Assembly: GCF_002238045.1 (NCBI RefSeq)
Contig: NZ_NBYO01000001.1
Coordinates: 1,240,001-1,304,000, forward strand
DNA length: 64,000 bases
DNA from: Notoacmeibacter marinus
GTDB lineage: Bacteria; Pseudomonadota; Alphaproteobacteria; Rhizobiales; Rhizobiaceae
Direction: 5' to 3'
Below are positions 1 through 9,939 of the stretch, one piece after another (within the stretch, counting starts at the first letter, position 1; each line of letters starts with the position of its first letter). The translations under genes were made by a program, and so were the position numbers. The notes under the pieces are model-generated. The model did no database searches. It was not told the DNA's origin and saw only the letters and a list, made by a program, of their open reading frames with translations.

Positions 1-883
1 TACGCGCGGCCTCGGCAGCCTCATCGGCGCGTCGCTGCGCCTCCGTGCGGGCCGCTTCCTCGGCTTGCTGGCGCTCCTCTTCCAGAGACTGGATCAGTTC
101 GGCAAGGCTGGACGCCTCCTCGGCCAGTTTCGACGCGCGGTCCTGTTCGGCATCGATCTGCGCCTGGCTTTTCTGGCGGGCGGCATTCTTGGCATCGAGA
201 AGAAGCGACAGGCGATCCCGTTCGGCCGCCTGCTCCTGCTTCGCCTGAGACAGTTCGTGCCTTTGATCGGTGATCCGTGCCGTCACGTTTCGCAGATCGG
301 ACAGGTCGCGAAGCAGGGCAGTGTTCTCCTGACGCAGTTCGGGCACCACCGCGCCGAGCAGAATGGCGCTGCGGACAGCCGACAGCGCATCGTCCGGGGT
401 AACGAGCAGAGCCGGCGGCGGATTGAGCCCCATGCGCTGCAGCGAGGCCAGCACTTCGGCGAGAAGGGCGCGCCGCGTGACCAGAGACGTTCTGATACCC
501 GACTGGCGTTCGCGCAGTCCCGTCAGACGTGTTTCGATGTCGGCAATGTCTTCGGTCAGCTTGCGCTCGGCCTTGGCGGCGTCGATCAGCGCGGCGCCGA
601 TGGCACGCGCATCATTGCCGAGCGCCGCGATTTCGGCGGCGAGCGTTGCTCGGCGGGCAGTGCTTTCGGCAAGCCGGCGGGCCAGCGATTCATACTCGCT
701 GCGCTTGACGTCGCGGCGAAGTGCGATCTTCCGGGCCGTGGTGTAGTCGGGTTCGAACCCCTTTGCCTCGTTGCTGGCTGGCGCATTCTTTTCTTCGGCG
801 GCCATGGGCGCGGTGATGCAGACCGCCGCCAGAATGGAGCCAGCCGACAGAACACGCAGAAAGAACGAGCGGCGCGCAATCAT
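1..883 (-). CDS. murein hydrolase activator, EnvC-like (C-terminus off the window)
   Basis: An open minus-strand frame runs from the ATG at 883 to the left edge, about 294 codons without a stop. It starts with a typical signal peptide (about residues 1-29, MIARRSFFLRVL then a hydrophobic stretch ending near APMAAEE). A long charged coiled coil follows, rich in E, A, R, Q and L heptads. This is the N-terminal layout of EnvC-type periplasmic activators of cell-wall amidases, whose degenerate M23/LytM domain would lie beyond the window. It sits downstream of rlmH, where rhizobia usually carry such a gene. The family call rests on architecture and context, because the diagnostic C-terminal domain is not visible. 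Confidence 0.75.
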   Translation of the reverse strand, partial: MIARRSFFLRVLSAGSILAAVCITAPMAAEEKNAPASNEAKGFEPDYTTARKIALRRDVKRSEYESLARRLAESTARRATLAAEIAALGNDARAIGAALIDAAKAERKLTEDIADIETRLTGLRERQSGIRTSLVTRRALLAEVLASLQRMGLNPPPALLVTPDDALSAVRSAILLGAVVPELRQENTALLRDLSDLRNVTARITDQRHELSQAKQEQAAERDRLSLLLDAKNAARQKSQAQIDAEQDRASKLAEEASSLAELIQSLEEERQQAEEAARTEAQRRADEAAEAAR

Positions 884-1029
884 GCCGCTACCCTATCGCT
901 ACGGTCGTTAAGTTTCGCTTAACCATATCGGCGTCCCCTCCGATGAGCCGACCCTCTAGGCAATAACCGTGGAGACAATATGACGCTGGCATTGCGGCAG
1001 GCTTACCTGCCGCGCGCAGCAGAAACCGG

Positions 1030-1512
1030 TCAGGCCCGGTGATAGGGATGTCCGCTGAGAATGGTCGTCGCCCGATAGAGCTGTTCGGCCAGGAGAATGC
1101 GCACGATCTGGTGCGGAAACGTCGCTGTGCCGAACGACATGACGAGATCGGCATGCGCCCGGAGAGACCGGTCATGACCGTCCGGCCCACCAATCGCAAG
1201 GACCAGTAAGCCGTCGCCTTGGTCGCGGTGGCGCGCCAGCGCATCCGCAAATGTCGTGGAAGAAAGACTGCGACCGTCTTCGTCGAGCAGGATCAGTCGT
1301 GCGCCGCCGTCCAGGTAGGAAAGCAGCCTGTCCGCCTCCTCGCGCTTCCTTTGCGCGGGCGACGAGGCGCGGCTTTCGGCAGGTTCGATAATGCCACCGA
1401 ATTGCAGACCGAGCTGGCTGCCGGCGCGCCGGAAGCGATCGATGTAACGATCGCACAGATCGGCTTCGGGACCGGCCTTCATCCGGCCCACGGCATGGAT
1501 CACGATTCGCAT
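1030..1512 (-). CDS. rlmH: 23S rRNA (pseudouridine1915-N3)-methyltransferase RlmH
   Basis: The 160-residue product matches the RlmH (YbeA) family in length and motifs. This SPOUT methyltransferase uses S-adenosylmethionine to methylate pseudouridine 1915 in helix 69 of 23S rRNA. The N-terminus is MRIVIHAVGRMKAGPE. The SAM-binding loop reads LAIGGPDGH and the C-terminal knot segment reads LLAEQLYRATTILSGHPYHR, which is the family signature. The ATG lies 31 bases downstream of the rsfS stop, on the same strand, so the two are probably cotranscribed. RlmH and RsfS neighbour each other in many bacteria. Confidence 0.95.
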   Translation of the reverse strand: MRIVIHAVGRMKAGPEADLCDRYIDRFRRAGSQLGLQFGGIIEPAESRASSPAQRKREEADRLLSYLDGGARLILLDEDGRSLSSTTFADALARHRDQGDGLLVLAIGGPDGHDRSLRAHADLVMSFGTATFPHQIVRILLAEQLYRATTILSGHPYHRA

Positions 1513-1543
1513 ACGCCCGCCTTACAGGGCCGGCGCCGTCCGT

Positions 1544-1975
1544 TCAATGAACGGTGCCGTCCTCCAGGTCGGGCAACTGCCACATCTTCTCCAGATTGTA
1601 GAATTCCCGGACTTCCGGGCGGAAGATATGGATGATGATGTCACCCTGATCGATGAGGATCCAGTCAGCCGAACCATCGCCTTCGACGCGGGCAACGCCC
1701 AGACCATTATCCTTGAGCGCCTGTTTGAGGTGCTCGGCAATGGCAGCGACGTGACGGTGCGAACGCCCGGAAGCGATCACCATGAAGTCGCCAAGGCTGG
1801 ATTTGCCCTGAATGTCGATGGAGAGAATGTCCTCTGCCTTGGAATCGTCCAGGGATGTGAGGACCGTGTTCAGCGTCCGTTCGGCGTTGCTATGGGCCGG
1901 GTCGTTCGTGCGTCTCGGCTCCGCCTTGCGATCGGTCGATGTATTGGCCGCGAGGGCCTGTGCGTGCTGTGCCAG
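1544..1975 (-). CDS. rsfS: ribosomal silencing factor RsfS (start uncertain, possibly CTG)
   Basis: RsfS (RsfA/YbeB family) binds ribosomal protein L14 and blocks subunit joining in starvation. The C-terminal part contains FMVIASGRSHRHVAAIAEHL, DWILIDQGD and REFYNLEKMW, which are classic RsfS segments. The first in-frame ATG, at 1783, falls inside the conserved domain and would delete the essential strand DILSIDIQGKSSLGDF, so translation must start upstream. The frame stays open upstream but offers no ATG, GTG or TTG. A CTG at 1975-1973 is preceded by AAAGGA at a spacing of six and gives about 143 residues. I therefore place the start there provisionally. Confidence 0.8.
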   Translation of the reverse strand: MAQHAQALAANTSTDRKAEPRRTNDPAHSNAERTLNTVLTSLDDSKAEDILSIDIQGKSSLGDFMVIASGRSHRHVAAIAEHLKQALKDNGLGVARVEGDGSADWILIDQGDIIIHIFRPEVREFYNLEKMWQLPDLEDGTVH

Positions 1976-2147
1976 CGTCGTTCCTTTCTGTTGCTGCCGT
2001 CGCCTTCGGGAGGCGGCACGAATCTGAAGTTGGCAGCGCCGGATGACAATTTCAAGGCGTTGAAATGTTAAAGCCGGTCTGTGCTCTGTTGCGGTTACAT
2101 ATTCACAACAGTAGAAACCGTAGTGTTTTGCGGACGGGAGATCATCT

Positions 2148-2624
2148 GTGCCGAAGGATGCAAAAGTCGCATTTGTTCATGCCAAAGCGCAGCCAACCCG
2201 TGTGAAGCCATCGAACTATCCGCCGCCTTTCGCCAAGCGTGTCGAAGGCCGGATCAAGCGGCCGCTCGGCGACCTGTTCGGGCTGACGAATTTCGGCGTC
2301 AATCTCACAACGTTGAAGCCGGGGACCGAATCGGCGCTGCTGCATCGCCATTCGAAGCAGGACGAGTTCGTCTACATTCTGGAGGGCCACCCGACCTTGC
2401 GGACCGATGAAGGCGAATGGGCGCTGTCGCCGGGCGACTGCGCCGGCTTCGCGGCCAATGGCGCTGCCCACCATCTGATCAACCGCACGGATGCGCCCGT
2501 TACCTATTTGGAGATCGGCGACCGGATGGCGGGCGACGAAGGCAGCTATCCCGAAGACGATCTGAAAGCGGCGATGACGCCCGATGGCTGGGCCTTCACC
2601 CAAAAGGACGGCACGCCCTACTGA
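2148..2624 (+). CDS. cupin domain-containing protein
   Basis: The 158-residue protein has a single cupin beta-barrel. Motif 1 reads LLHRHSKQDEFVYILEGHP, with histidines and a glutamate able to bind a metal, followed by LSPGDCAGFAANGAAHHLIN (motif 2). Such proteins often annotate as sugar-phosphate isomerase-like or of unknown function, and no substrate can be inferred. The start is GTG with GGGAG seven bases upstream. The gene lies on the plus strand, inside a block otherwise on the minus strand, between rsfS and nadD. Its stop overlaps the 3' end of nadD by a few bases. Confidence 0.85.
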   Translation: MPKDAKVAFVHAKAQPTRVKPSNYPPPFAKRVEGRIKRPLGDLFGLTNFGVNLTTLKPGTESALLHRHSKQDEFVYILEGHPTLRTDEGEWALSPGDCAGFAANGAAHHLINRTDAPVTYLEIGDRMAGDEGSYPEDDLKAAMTPDGWAFTQKDGTPY

Positions 2625-3286
2625 TCCGCTGTCGACCGCGATTCCCGGATCTCCGTCGACGACAGCGCCGAGCGGGGGCCGTGGATGAAGGTCCAGGCCG
2701 GCGGATCGAGCCGGGGGAGGAGTGCGGCGTCGTCCTCGTCGATCCGCGCATGATCGAAGGTCTTGGCCATGCGGGACGACAGGAAGGCGAGGGTGGAGCC
2801 CGGCCGGTCGATAATGGCGATGGGATAGGTCTCGGCGATTTCGCGCCAGCGTTGCCAGCGATGAAAGCCGGCAAGGCTGTCGGCCCCCATGATCCAGACG
2901 AAGTGTACGGTCGGGTTGCGGCGCCGGATATGCGCGAGCGTATCGGCCGTGAAGCCCGCACCGGTCACCGCTTCGAAGGCGGTGACATCGATGCGGGGAT
3001 TGGCGGCCGTTTCCTCGGACTGTGCGATTCGCTCGGCCAGCGGGGCCAACTCGTTGCGCTGCTTCAGCGGATTGCCGGGCGTCACCATCCACCAGAGCCG
3101 GTCCAGTTTCAGCCGCCGCATGGCCGTGTCGGCTGCCAGGGCATGGCCCCCATGCGGCGGATTGAACGAGCCGCCGAACAGGCCGATGGCCAGACCGGAC
3201 GGCGCTTTGGGCATCTTAAGATAGTTTGGATGCACGCCAGTCAGATCGACCGGCGGGCGGTCGCGGGCCGTTCCGATCAGGCGCAT
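2618..3286 (-). CDS. nadD: nicotinate-nucleotide adenylyltransferase
   Basis: NadD adenylates nicotinate mononucleotide to deamido-NAD in NAD synthesis. The nucleotidyltransferase signature GLFGGSFNPPHGGH is present, then WWMVTPGNPLK, VWIMGADSL and, near the C-terminus, ALSSTEIR, the family's SSTxIR motif. I chose the ATG at 3286 (MRLIGTARDRPPVDLTG), giving 222 residues. A second ATG at 3214 lies just before the catalytic loop and is also possible. The gene is 31 bases downstream of proA, as in other rhizobia. nadE, which completes the pathway, lies about 8 kb away in this window. Confidence 0.93.
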   Translation of the reverse strand: MRLIGTARDRPPVDLTGVHPNYLKMPKAPSGLAIGLFGGSFNPPHGGHALAADTAMRRLKLDRLWWMVTPGNPLKQRNELAPLAERIAQSEETAANPRIDVTAFEAVTGAGFTADTLAHIRRRNPTVHFVWIMGADSLAGFHRWQRWREIAETYPIAIIDRPGSTLAFLSSRMAKTFDHARIDEDDAALLPRLDPPAWTFIHGPRSALSSTEIRESRSTADQ

Positions 3287-3317
3287 GACGGGCTGTTCCG
3301 GTTCACGGGCGTTCGCG

Positions 3318-4604
3318 TCAGGGCCGGGTCTGGCCGGTGCCGCGAACGCGGTATTTGAACGAGCAAAGCTGTTCGAGCCCAACGGGACCGCGCGCATGCA
3401 TCTTGCCGGTCGCGATGCCGATTTCCGCGCCCATGCCAAACTCGCCGCCATCGGCGAATTGCGTCGAGGCGTTATGCAGCAGAATGGCGCTGTCGATCTC
3501 GGCAAAGAACCGGCCTACCGCATCGTCGTCCTCGGCGACGATCGCTTCGGTATGGCGGGACGACCAGCGATTGATATGCTGAATCGCGCCGGAAATGCCG
3601 TCGACCACGGCGACCGAAACAATCGCGTCGAGATATTCGGTCGCCCAGTCCGCGTCTTCCGCCACCTTCGCCTGTGGCCATGCCGCGCAAACGGCTTCGT
3701 CCCCACGGATTTCGCAGCCGCGTTCGGCAAGGCGGTTGAGAATGGGGATCAGATGGGTATCGAGCGCCGTGCGGTCGATGAGGAGCGTTTCAAGCGCGCC
3801 GCAAATGCCGGTGCGGCGCATCTTGGCATTGGCGACGATCTCGACCGCCATATCGAGCTCGGCCGATTTGTCGACATAGATGTGGCAGAGCCCTTCCAGA
3901 TGGGCGAAGACCGGCACGCGCGCATCGGCCTCGACCCGTGCGACGAGGCTCTTGCCGCCGCGCGGCACGATCACGTCCACCGCTCCGCTGAGACCGGTGA
4001 GCAATTCGCCCACGGCGGCGCGGTCGGTCGTCGGAACCAGCTGGATCGCATCGTCCGGCAGGCCCGCTTCGCGCAGCCCCTCGACGAGCGCGGCGTGGAT
4101 CGCGCGGGAGGAATGGACGCTGTCCGAGCCGCCGCGCAGGATCACGGCATTGCCGCTTTTCAGGCACAGCGCGCCGGCATCGGCGGTCACGTTGGGCCGG
4201 CTTTCATAGATGACGCCGACAACGCCAAGCGGTGTGCGAACCCGCTCGATATGAAGGCCGTTCGGGCGATCCCATTCGGTCATCACCTCGCCGACCGGAT
4301 CGGGCAGGCCGGCAATGGCGCGAATGCTGTCCGCAATCGCCGCGATCCGGCCCTCGTCCAGCGTCAGCCTGTCGAGAACCGCGGCGGTGAAGCTGCGCGC
4401 GCGGCCCGCTTCCATGTCCTTGGCATTGGCCAGAAGAATGGCTTCGCGCGCCGTCTCGACCTGCGATGCCATGGCGTTCAGGGCAGCGTTCTTCGCCTGT
4501 GTCGTCGCGATGGACAGCGGCGCTGAGGCAGCGCGTGCACGAAGGCCGATGCCGGCCATCAGCGTACGGATTTCGGAGCCATTATCGTCCACGCGGTCGA
4601 GCAT
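3318..4604 (-). CDS. proA: glutamate-5-semialdehyde dehydrogenase (gamma-glutamyl phosphate reductase)
   Basis: ProA reduces gamma-glutamyl phosphate to glutamate semialdehyde with NADPH, the second step of proline synthesis. The sequence shows [37 protein letters not shown] and the catalytic cysteine in [13 protein letters not shown]. The ATG at 4604 gives 428 residues, the usual family length, with an AAGGA eight bases upstream. A start at 4703 would add a 33-residue tail not expected in the family. It lies between proB and nadD on the same strand and is probably cotranscribed with them. Confidence 0.95.
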   Translation of the reverse strand: MLDRVDDNGSEIRTLMAGIGLRARAASAPLSIATTQAKNAALNAMASQVETAREAILLANAKDMEAGRARSFTAAVLDRLTLDEGRIAAIADSIRAIAGLPDPVGEVMTEWDRPNGLHIERVRTPLGVVGVIYESRPNVTADAGALCLKSGNAVILRGGSDSVHSSRAIHAALVEGLREAGLPDDAIQLVPTTDRAAVGELLTGLSGAVDVIVPRGGKSLVARVEADARVPVFAHLEGLCHIYVDKSAELDMAVEIVANAKMRRTGICGALETLLIDRTALDTHLIPILNRLAERGCEIRGDEAVCAAWPQAKVAEDADWATEYLDAIVSVAVVDGISGAIQHINRWSSRHTEAIVAEDDDAVGRFFAEIDSAILLHNASTQFADGGEFGMGAEIGIATGKMHARGPVGLEQLCSFKYRVRGTGQTRP

Positions 4605-4729
4605 GATACCGTCCTTGCCCTGTCCCATTGCCTCGCCGAAACGGCCAATCGCCGCCATTCGGCATGAAGACAGGGTTTTAGAGACCATGGGCGGGGCGGG
4701 CAACCCGATTATCGACCATGCGGCCTGTG

Positions 4730-5851
4730 CTACAACAGCACCAGATCGTCGCGGTGGACCATCGCGCTTCTGGGCGGCTGGTTGAGAATGGCTTCGATCT
4801 CGGCATTGCGGCGTCCAGCGATCAGCGCCGCATCGCCGCTATCGTAGGCGGCGAGGCCGCGTGCGATCGGCACGCCGCCCTCATTGCGATGAATGGAGAC
4901 GGGATCGCCGCGTCGGAACGCACCCTCCACACGGCGGATGCCCGCCGGAAGGAGGCTCTTGCCGGAATGCAAAGCCTTCTCGGCGCCTTCATCGATATAG
5001 AGTTGGCCGGTGCAGTCGATCGATCCGGCAATCCACCCTTTCCGGGCTTTTGCGGAACCGGTGGTCTCGAACAAAGTAAGCCGTGTGCCGTTCGCAATGG
5101 CGGCAATCGGCGACAGTTCCTTGCCGGAGGCGATGATCATGGCGCAGCCCGCGCCGGTCGCGATCTTGCCCGCCTCGATCTTGGTGCGCATGCCGCCGCG
5201 CGACAGTTCCGAGCCGGCATCGCCCGCCATGGCTTCGATCTGCGGCGTGATGCGCGGTACGCTGGCAATGAGTTCGGCATTCGGATCGGTGGCCGGCGGC
5301 GCGGTATAAAGACCGTCAATATCGGACAGCAGGATCAGAAGATCGGAGCCGACCATGGTGGCGACGCGCGCGGCGAGTCGGTCATTGTCGCCATAGCGGA
5401 TTTCTTCCGTCGCCACCGTGTCGTTCTCATTGATGACCGGCACGGCGCCATGTTTGAGGAGGGTGCCGATGGTGGCGCGGGCGTTCAGATAACGGCGGCG
5501 GGCTTCGGTATCGGACAGGGTGATGAGGATCTGCCCGGCGCGGATGTCATGGGCGGCGAGCGCATTCGACCAGGCCGAGGAAAGGGCGATCTGGCCCATT
5601 GCGGCGGAAGCCTGATTTTCCTCCAGCTTCAGCGATCCGTTCGGCAGGCCGAGAAGTGTCCGACCAAGAGCGATCGCGCCGGAAGAAACGACCAGAATTT
5701 CGGTTCCGCCCTGACGAAGATCGGCAATGTCGTTGCAAAGAGCCGCCAGCCACTCGCCGCGCAGTCCGCTCTGCCGGTCGACCAGCAACGCCGAACCGAC
5801 CTTGATCGTGATCCGCCGCCAGCGGGAAAGATCGATGCCACGCTCCGACAT
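4730..5851 (-). CDS. proB: glutamate 5-kinase
   Basis: ProB phosphorylates glutamate, the first and feedback-inhibited step of proline synthesis. The 373-residue protein has an amino-acid kinase domain ([43 protein letters not shown]) and a C-terminal PUA domain from about residue 275 ([20 protein letters not shown] to [13 protein letters not shown]-like). Length and domain order match the standard bacterial enzyme. Five bases separate it from obgE upstream, and proA follows 125 bases downstream. Confidence 0.96.
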   Translation of the reverse strand: MSERGIDLSRWRRITIKVGSALLVDRQSGLRGEWLAALCNDIADLRQGGTEILVVSSGAIALGRTLLGLPNGSLKLEENQASAAMGQIALSSAWSNALAAHDIRAGQILITLSDTEARRRYLNARATIGTLLKHGAVPVINENDTVATEEIRYGDNDRLAARVATMVGSDLLILLSDIDGLYTAPPATDPNAELIASVPRITPQIEAMAGDAGSELSRGGMRTKIEAGKIATGAGCAMIIASGKELSPIAAIANGTRLTLFETTGSAKARKGWIAGSIDCTGQLYIDEGAEKALHSGKSLLPAGIRRVEGAFRRGDPVSIHRNEGGVPIARGLAAYDSGDAALIAGRRNAEIEAILNQPPRSAMVHRDDLVLL

Positions 5852-5856
5852 CGTGG

Positions 5857-6972
<1,116 letters not shown>

Positions 6973-7006
6973 CTAGCCGAAAAGGGGCGAGGTGGCGAGT
7001 GCCGGT

Positions 7007-7582
7007 TCAGCGCCCGGCGGGGAAGAATGTCACCATCGAGCGGGCGAGCGGCAGCAGCCATTTGGCGAGGGTCACATCGTTGCGAACCGTGCCGTCCGGC
7101 TGCGCCGTCATGCGATGGGTGAAGGCGAAGACGGTGTCGCCGCCGCCCGGCGCATAGCCATCATAGGCGAGCAGCGCGCCGTCGGGCCATAACTGGCCGC
7201 TGACCGGCACGGGACCGGAAAGGACGCCATTGTCGTCTTCGGTCCGGACGGTGCCGGCGATCGAAGCACCATCGCGGTTCAACTCCCAGATCTGGTCGAA
7301 CTCGCCATGGGTAAAGGTGAATGTCTCGACCAGGCGAAGCCGTCCGTTTTCGACACGGCCCTCGAAACGGGCGGTAAACATGTCGCGACTTCCGACCAGC
7401 GGATCGACGGTTCCTTCCGACCGAGCTTCTCCGTCGAAGAAGGCGAAAAGATCGAAGGACCGGTCCGCCGAGAGACCATGCGTCGGCACGCCGCCATTCA
7501 GAGCGATCGCCAGCAGAAGAACGCCAAGCGATTTTGCTACCGGCCTTGCCGCATCCCGCCTTTCTGTTCCTTCAATTGGCAT
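7007..7582 (-). CDS. DUF3833-like exported protein
   Basis: The 191-residue product resembles the DUF3833 family. Its body contains DLFAFFDGEARSEG, FEGRVENGRLRLVETFTF, WELNRDGASIAGTV and VTLAKWLLPLARSMVTFF, a calycin-like single domain seen in small envelope proteins. A hydrophobic segment near residues 18-35 looks like a signal peptide preceded by a charged stretch. I place the start at the ATG at 7582; a GTG directly before it is possible and no strong ribosome-binding site is visible. It lies alone between obgE and a divergently transcribed gene. Function unknown. Confidence 0.6.
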   Translation of the reverse strand: MPIEGTERRDAARPVAKSLGVLLLAIALNGGVPTHGLSADRSFDLFAFFDGEARSEGTVDPLVGSRDMFTARFEGRVENGRLRLVETFTFTHGEFDQIWELNRDGASIAGTVRTEDDNGVLSGPVPVSGQLWPDGALLAYDGYAPGGGDTVFAFTHRMTAQPDGTVRNDVTLAKWLLPLARSMVTFFPAGR

Positions 7583-7686
7583 CACGATTGCACCGGTATG
7601 GTTTGACCCTTTGTGAACGGCCCGCGACTGGTTCGTGTGAACCTATTCCTATAATTCTCTTGTTCCCAACCAAGGAGGATGACGCC

Positions 7687-8385
7687 GTGCTCGAAAAAGA
7701 AGATTTCGACTTCCAAGACGCCATGATGACACGTTTGACCGCCCCGGTCTCCCGGCCCGACGAGGATGCGATCGAGCGGGTTCTAGACGCAATCGACCCC
7801 TATTTCGAACCCATGCTGGAAGGAACCGCGCCACGGGCGAGCCATGCGCCCGTCGGCGCCATGGTGAATGGACTGCACGAGATCGACGACTCACTGTCCG
7901 GCCTGAAGATCGATCCGCTCGAGGGCGTCAACCGGACCCATACGGCGATCACGGCTTTTCTGCTTATGCAAGCCATCCAGACGCTGGACGATTACGAAAT
8001 CGCCGACGAATTCGCCAGCTTCATGGATCTTCGCGCCAATCCGGAAGGCATTATCGCCAATGCCGGCGAAATGGTGGACCTGGCCGCGGCCATCGATCAC
8101 GACGCTCTTGCCAAACATATTGCGCGAGAGGCGGATCGCGACGAAGCGTTTGTCGAGGCGCTGCGCCATATGCGCGATCTCATCGACCGCAACAGCGAGC
8201 GCATCCGCGAATTTTCGCTGAGGGGGGACGGCAGGGAAGGCAGTTGGTCGATCTGGCTGATCGTCACCTGTTCACTGTCGAATGTGGTGTGCGCCGTCGT
8301 GGCCGGCGTCGTGCTGGTCATCGTGGCCGGCGTCATTATCTACCGTATCGCCACCCGCCGCCGCCGCCGTCGCAGGCGGGGCTAA
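7687..8385 (+). CDS. unrecognised tail-anchored protein with an oligo-arginine C-terminus
   Basis: I do not recognise this 232-residue protein. The GTG start is fixed by a strong AAGGAGG eight bases upstream. About the first 185 residues are acidic, helical and soluble (DFDFQDAMMTRLTAP, ALRHMRDLIDRNSER). A single hydrophobic segment of about 25 residues follows (SLSNVVCAVVAGVVLVIVAG). The protein ends in eight consecutive arginines and a glycine. With no signal peptide, it should be inserted with the body and the basic tail on opposite sides. It is followed by a convergent terminator hairpin before rpmA. Confidence 0.6.
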   Translation: MLEKEDFDFQDAMMTRLTAPVSRPDEDAIERVLDAIDPYFEPMLEGTAPRASHAPVGAMVNGLHEIDDSLSGLKIDPLEGVNRTHTAITAFLLMQAIQTLDDYEIADEFASFMDLRANPEGIIANAGEMVDLAAAIDHDALAKHIAREADRDEAFVEALRHMRDLIDRNSERIREFSLRGDGREGSWSIWLIVTCSLSNVVCAVVAGVVLVIVAGVIIYRIATRRRRRRRRG

Positions 8386-8406
8386 GTACGCCGACCGCAA
8401 AGAAAA

Positions 8407-8435
8407 GACCCGGCTGCCGGAAGGACAGCCGGGTC
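8407..8435. terminator. bidirectional terminator hairpin between the tail-anchored gene and rpmA
   Basis: A perfect 10-base-pair stem (GACCCGGCTG / CAGCCGGGTC) with a nine-base loop lies between two convergent genes. A-rich sequence lies on the left and CATCATAAAT on the right, so neither side has a long T run. Its position and symmetry suit termination in both directions. Confidence 0.7.
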
Positions 8436-8458
8436 TCATCATAAATGTCCGATCCTAC

Positions 8459-8728
8459 TTACTCGGCGGCCTGCTGCAGTGCGTCCACCGAGACATACAC
8501 CTTGCCACCGGCGCGGGTACGGAAGGAGACATTGCCTTCGACCAGCGCGAAGATCGTGTGATCCTTGCCGAGGCCGACATTGTCGCCGGGGTGCCACTTG
8601 GTGCCGCGCTGACGGATGATGATGTTGCCCGGAATGACCTTTTCGCCACCGAATTTCTTGACGCCGAGACGGCGACCGGCGGAATCGCGACCGTTACGGG
8701 ATGAGCCGCCTGCTTTCTTATGTGCCAT
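8459..8728 (-). CDS. rpmA: 50S ribosomal protein L27
   Basis: L27 reaches toward the peptidyl-transferase centre of the large subunit. The 89-residue sequence begins [16 protein letters not shown], the invariant L27 N-terminus, and continues [28 protein letters not shown], split here by the family's glycine-rich turns. It follows rplU on the same strand with a spacer of about 78 bases, the usual L21-L27 pair. Confidence 0.98.
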   Translation of the reverse strand: MAHKKAGGSSRNGRDSAGRRLGVKKFGGEKVIPGNIIIRQRGTKWHPGDNVGLGKDHTIFALVEGNVSFRTRAGGKVYVSVDALQQAAE

Positions 8729-8806
8729 CGTTGTTCTCCTGATGCGCCCATGGCGCGAATAATGCGATCCAATATGGAGGCGAAACCGCCTCCGTTCAAA
8801 CCGGTC

Positions 8807-9433
8807 TTAGCCGGCGAGGGCGGCAGCCTGTTCGCGCCAGTCCTTCAACTGGGCGGCCGAGAACGGCATGTTGGCGTCCAACTCCTCGATCCGCTCGTCG
8901 CTCAGCGCGGCCAGATCGGCGTATGTGGCGATGCCTGCATCGTTAAGCTGTTCGGCGGCCTTCGGGCCAATCCCCTTGAGCTTCTTCAGATCGTCGGCGC
9001 TATCCGACGGGGCGGCCGCCTTTGCCGGCTTGGCAGCGGCGCTCTTCTCTTCGACGGGTTTCGCAGGCGCTTCGGCCTTCTTCGGAGCAGCCTTCTTGGC
9101 CGGCTTCTTGGCGCCGTCATTGTCGCCCGCGATCTCGGTGATGCGGACGGTCGACAGAAGCTGGCGATGGCCGCGCTTGCGGCGCGAATTCTGGCGGCGA
9201 CGCTTCTTGAAGCTGATCACCTTCTTGCCGCGATGCTGATCGACGATCTCGCCGGAGACCGTCAGACCTTCCAGAAGCGGCGCGCCGATCTTGATATCGT
9301 CGCCATCGCCGATCATCAGAACATGATCGAAGGTGATGGAATCGCCAACATCGCCCGCCAGGCGCTCAATGGTGATCTGGTCGTCGGCGGCGACGCGATA
9401 CTGCTTCCCGCCCGTCTTGATAACTGCGAACAT
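8807..9433 (-). CDS. rplU: 50S ribosomal protein L21 with C-terminal helix-hairpin-helix extension
   Basis: Residues 1-105 are a standard L21 (MFAVIKTGGKQYRV, GAPLLEG, KKVISFKKRRRQNSRRKRGH). After that comes a low-complexity K/A/P linker and then a compact domain, DDLKKLKGIGPKAAEQLNDAGI to AAQLKDWREQA, which is a helix-hairpin-helix of the kind that binds nucleic acid. L21 alone is about 103 residues, so the 208-residue product is twice the usual size. Such fusions are known in alphaproteobacteria. The ATG at 9433 is preferred: AAGGA lies nine bases upstream, whereas the ATG at 9442 directly abuts that AAGGA. Confidence 0.95.
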   Translation of the reverse strand: MFAVIKTGGKQYRVAADDQITIERLAGDVGDSITFDHVLMIGDGDDIKIGAPLLEGLTVSGEIVDQHRGKKVISFKKRRRQNSRRKRGHRQLLSTVRITEIAGDNDGAKKPAKKAAPKKAEAPAKPVEEKSAAAKPAKAAAPSDSADDLKKLKGIGPKAAEQLNDAGIATYADLAALSDERIEELDANMPFSAAQLKDWREQAAALAG

Positions 9434-9738
9434 TCTCTTCATTCCTTGCGTGTCCGGGTCTGGCAGCCTGATCCTGGAGACCTCGCACCGCCCGTCTTTT
9501 TGTCAGTCTTGGCCGCGCGAAGCGGCGTTTGGTTCCGCCGCGACCATAGCGAACGGAAAAACCCGCCGGAGTATGACACTCCCGCAGGCTGGCGTTGCAC
9601 TAGTGAATTGTCGGCGCGAGGTCAAGCTTTAGCCCGCAGGATGGAGGAGAATTTGCATCATTTGGGCTTGTGAAGCCGGCGTGGCGTGATTATGCAGTGC
9701 GCGTTCGATCGCCGGTTCGCACGGGAGCCGGTCGCTGC

Positions 9739-9831
<93 letters not shown>

Positions 9832-9939
9832 CTACCTGCCGGACGTAACGGGATGTTCGGGTTTGTCACATAGGCTGTGAGACATTAATCCCATCGCGGC
9901 CGCCGGTTTCCGGCGCCGGATCATCGACCGACGACATTC

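Noticed and set aside
65-922. Long plus-strand open frame opposite the EnvC-like gene
   Set aside because: It is the antisense shadow of a GC-rich coding sequence. It lacks domain features and overlaps a minus-strand frame with signal peptide and coiled coil.
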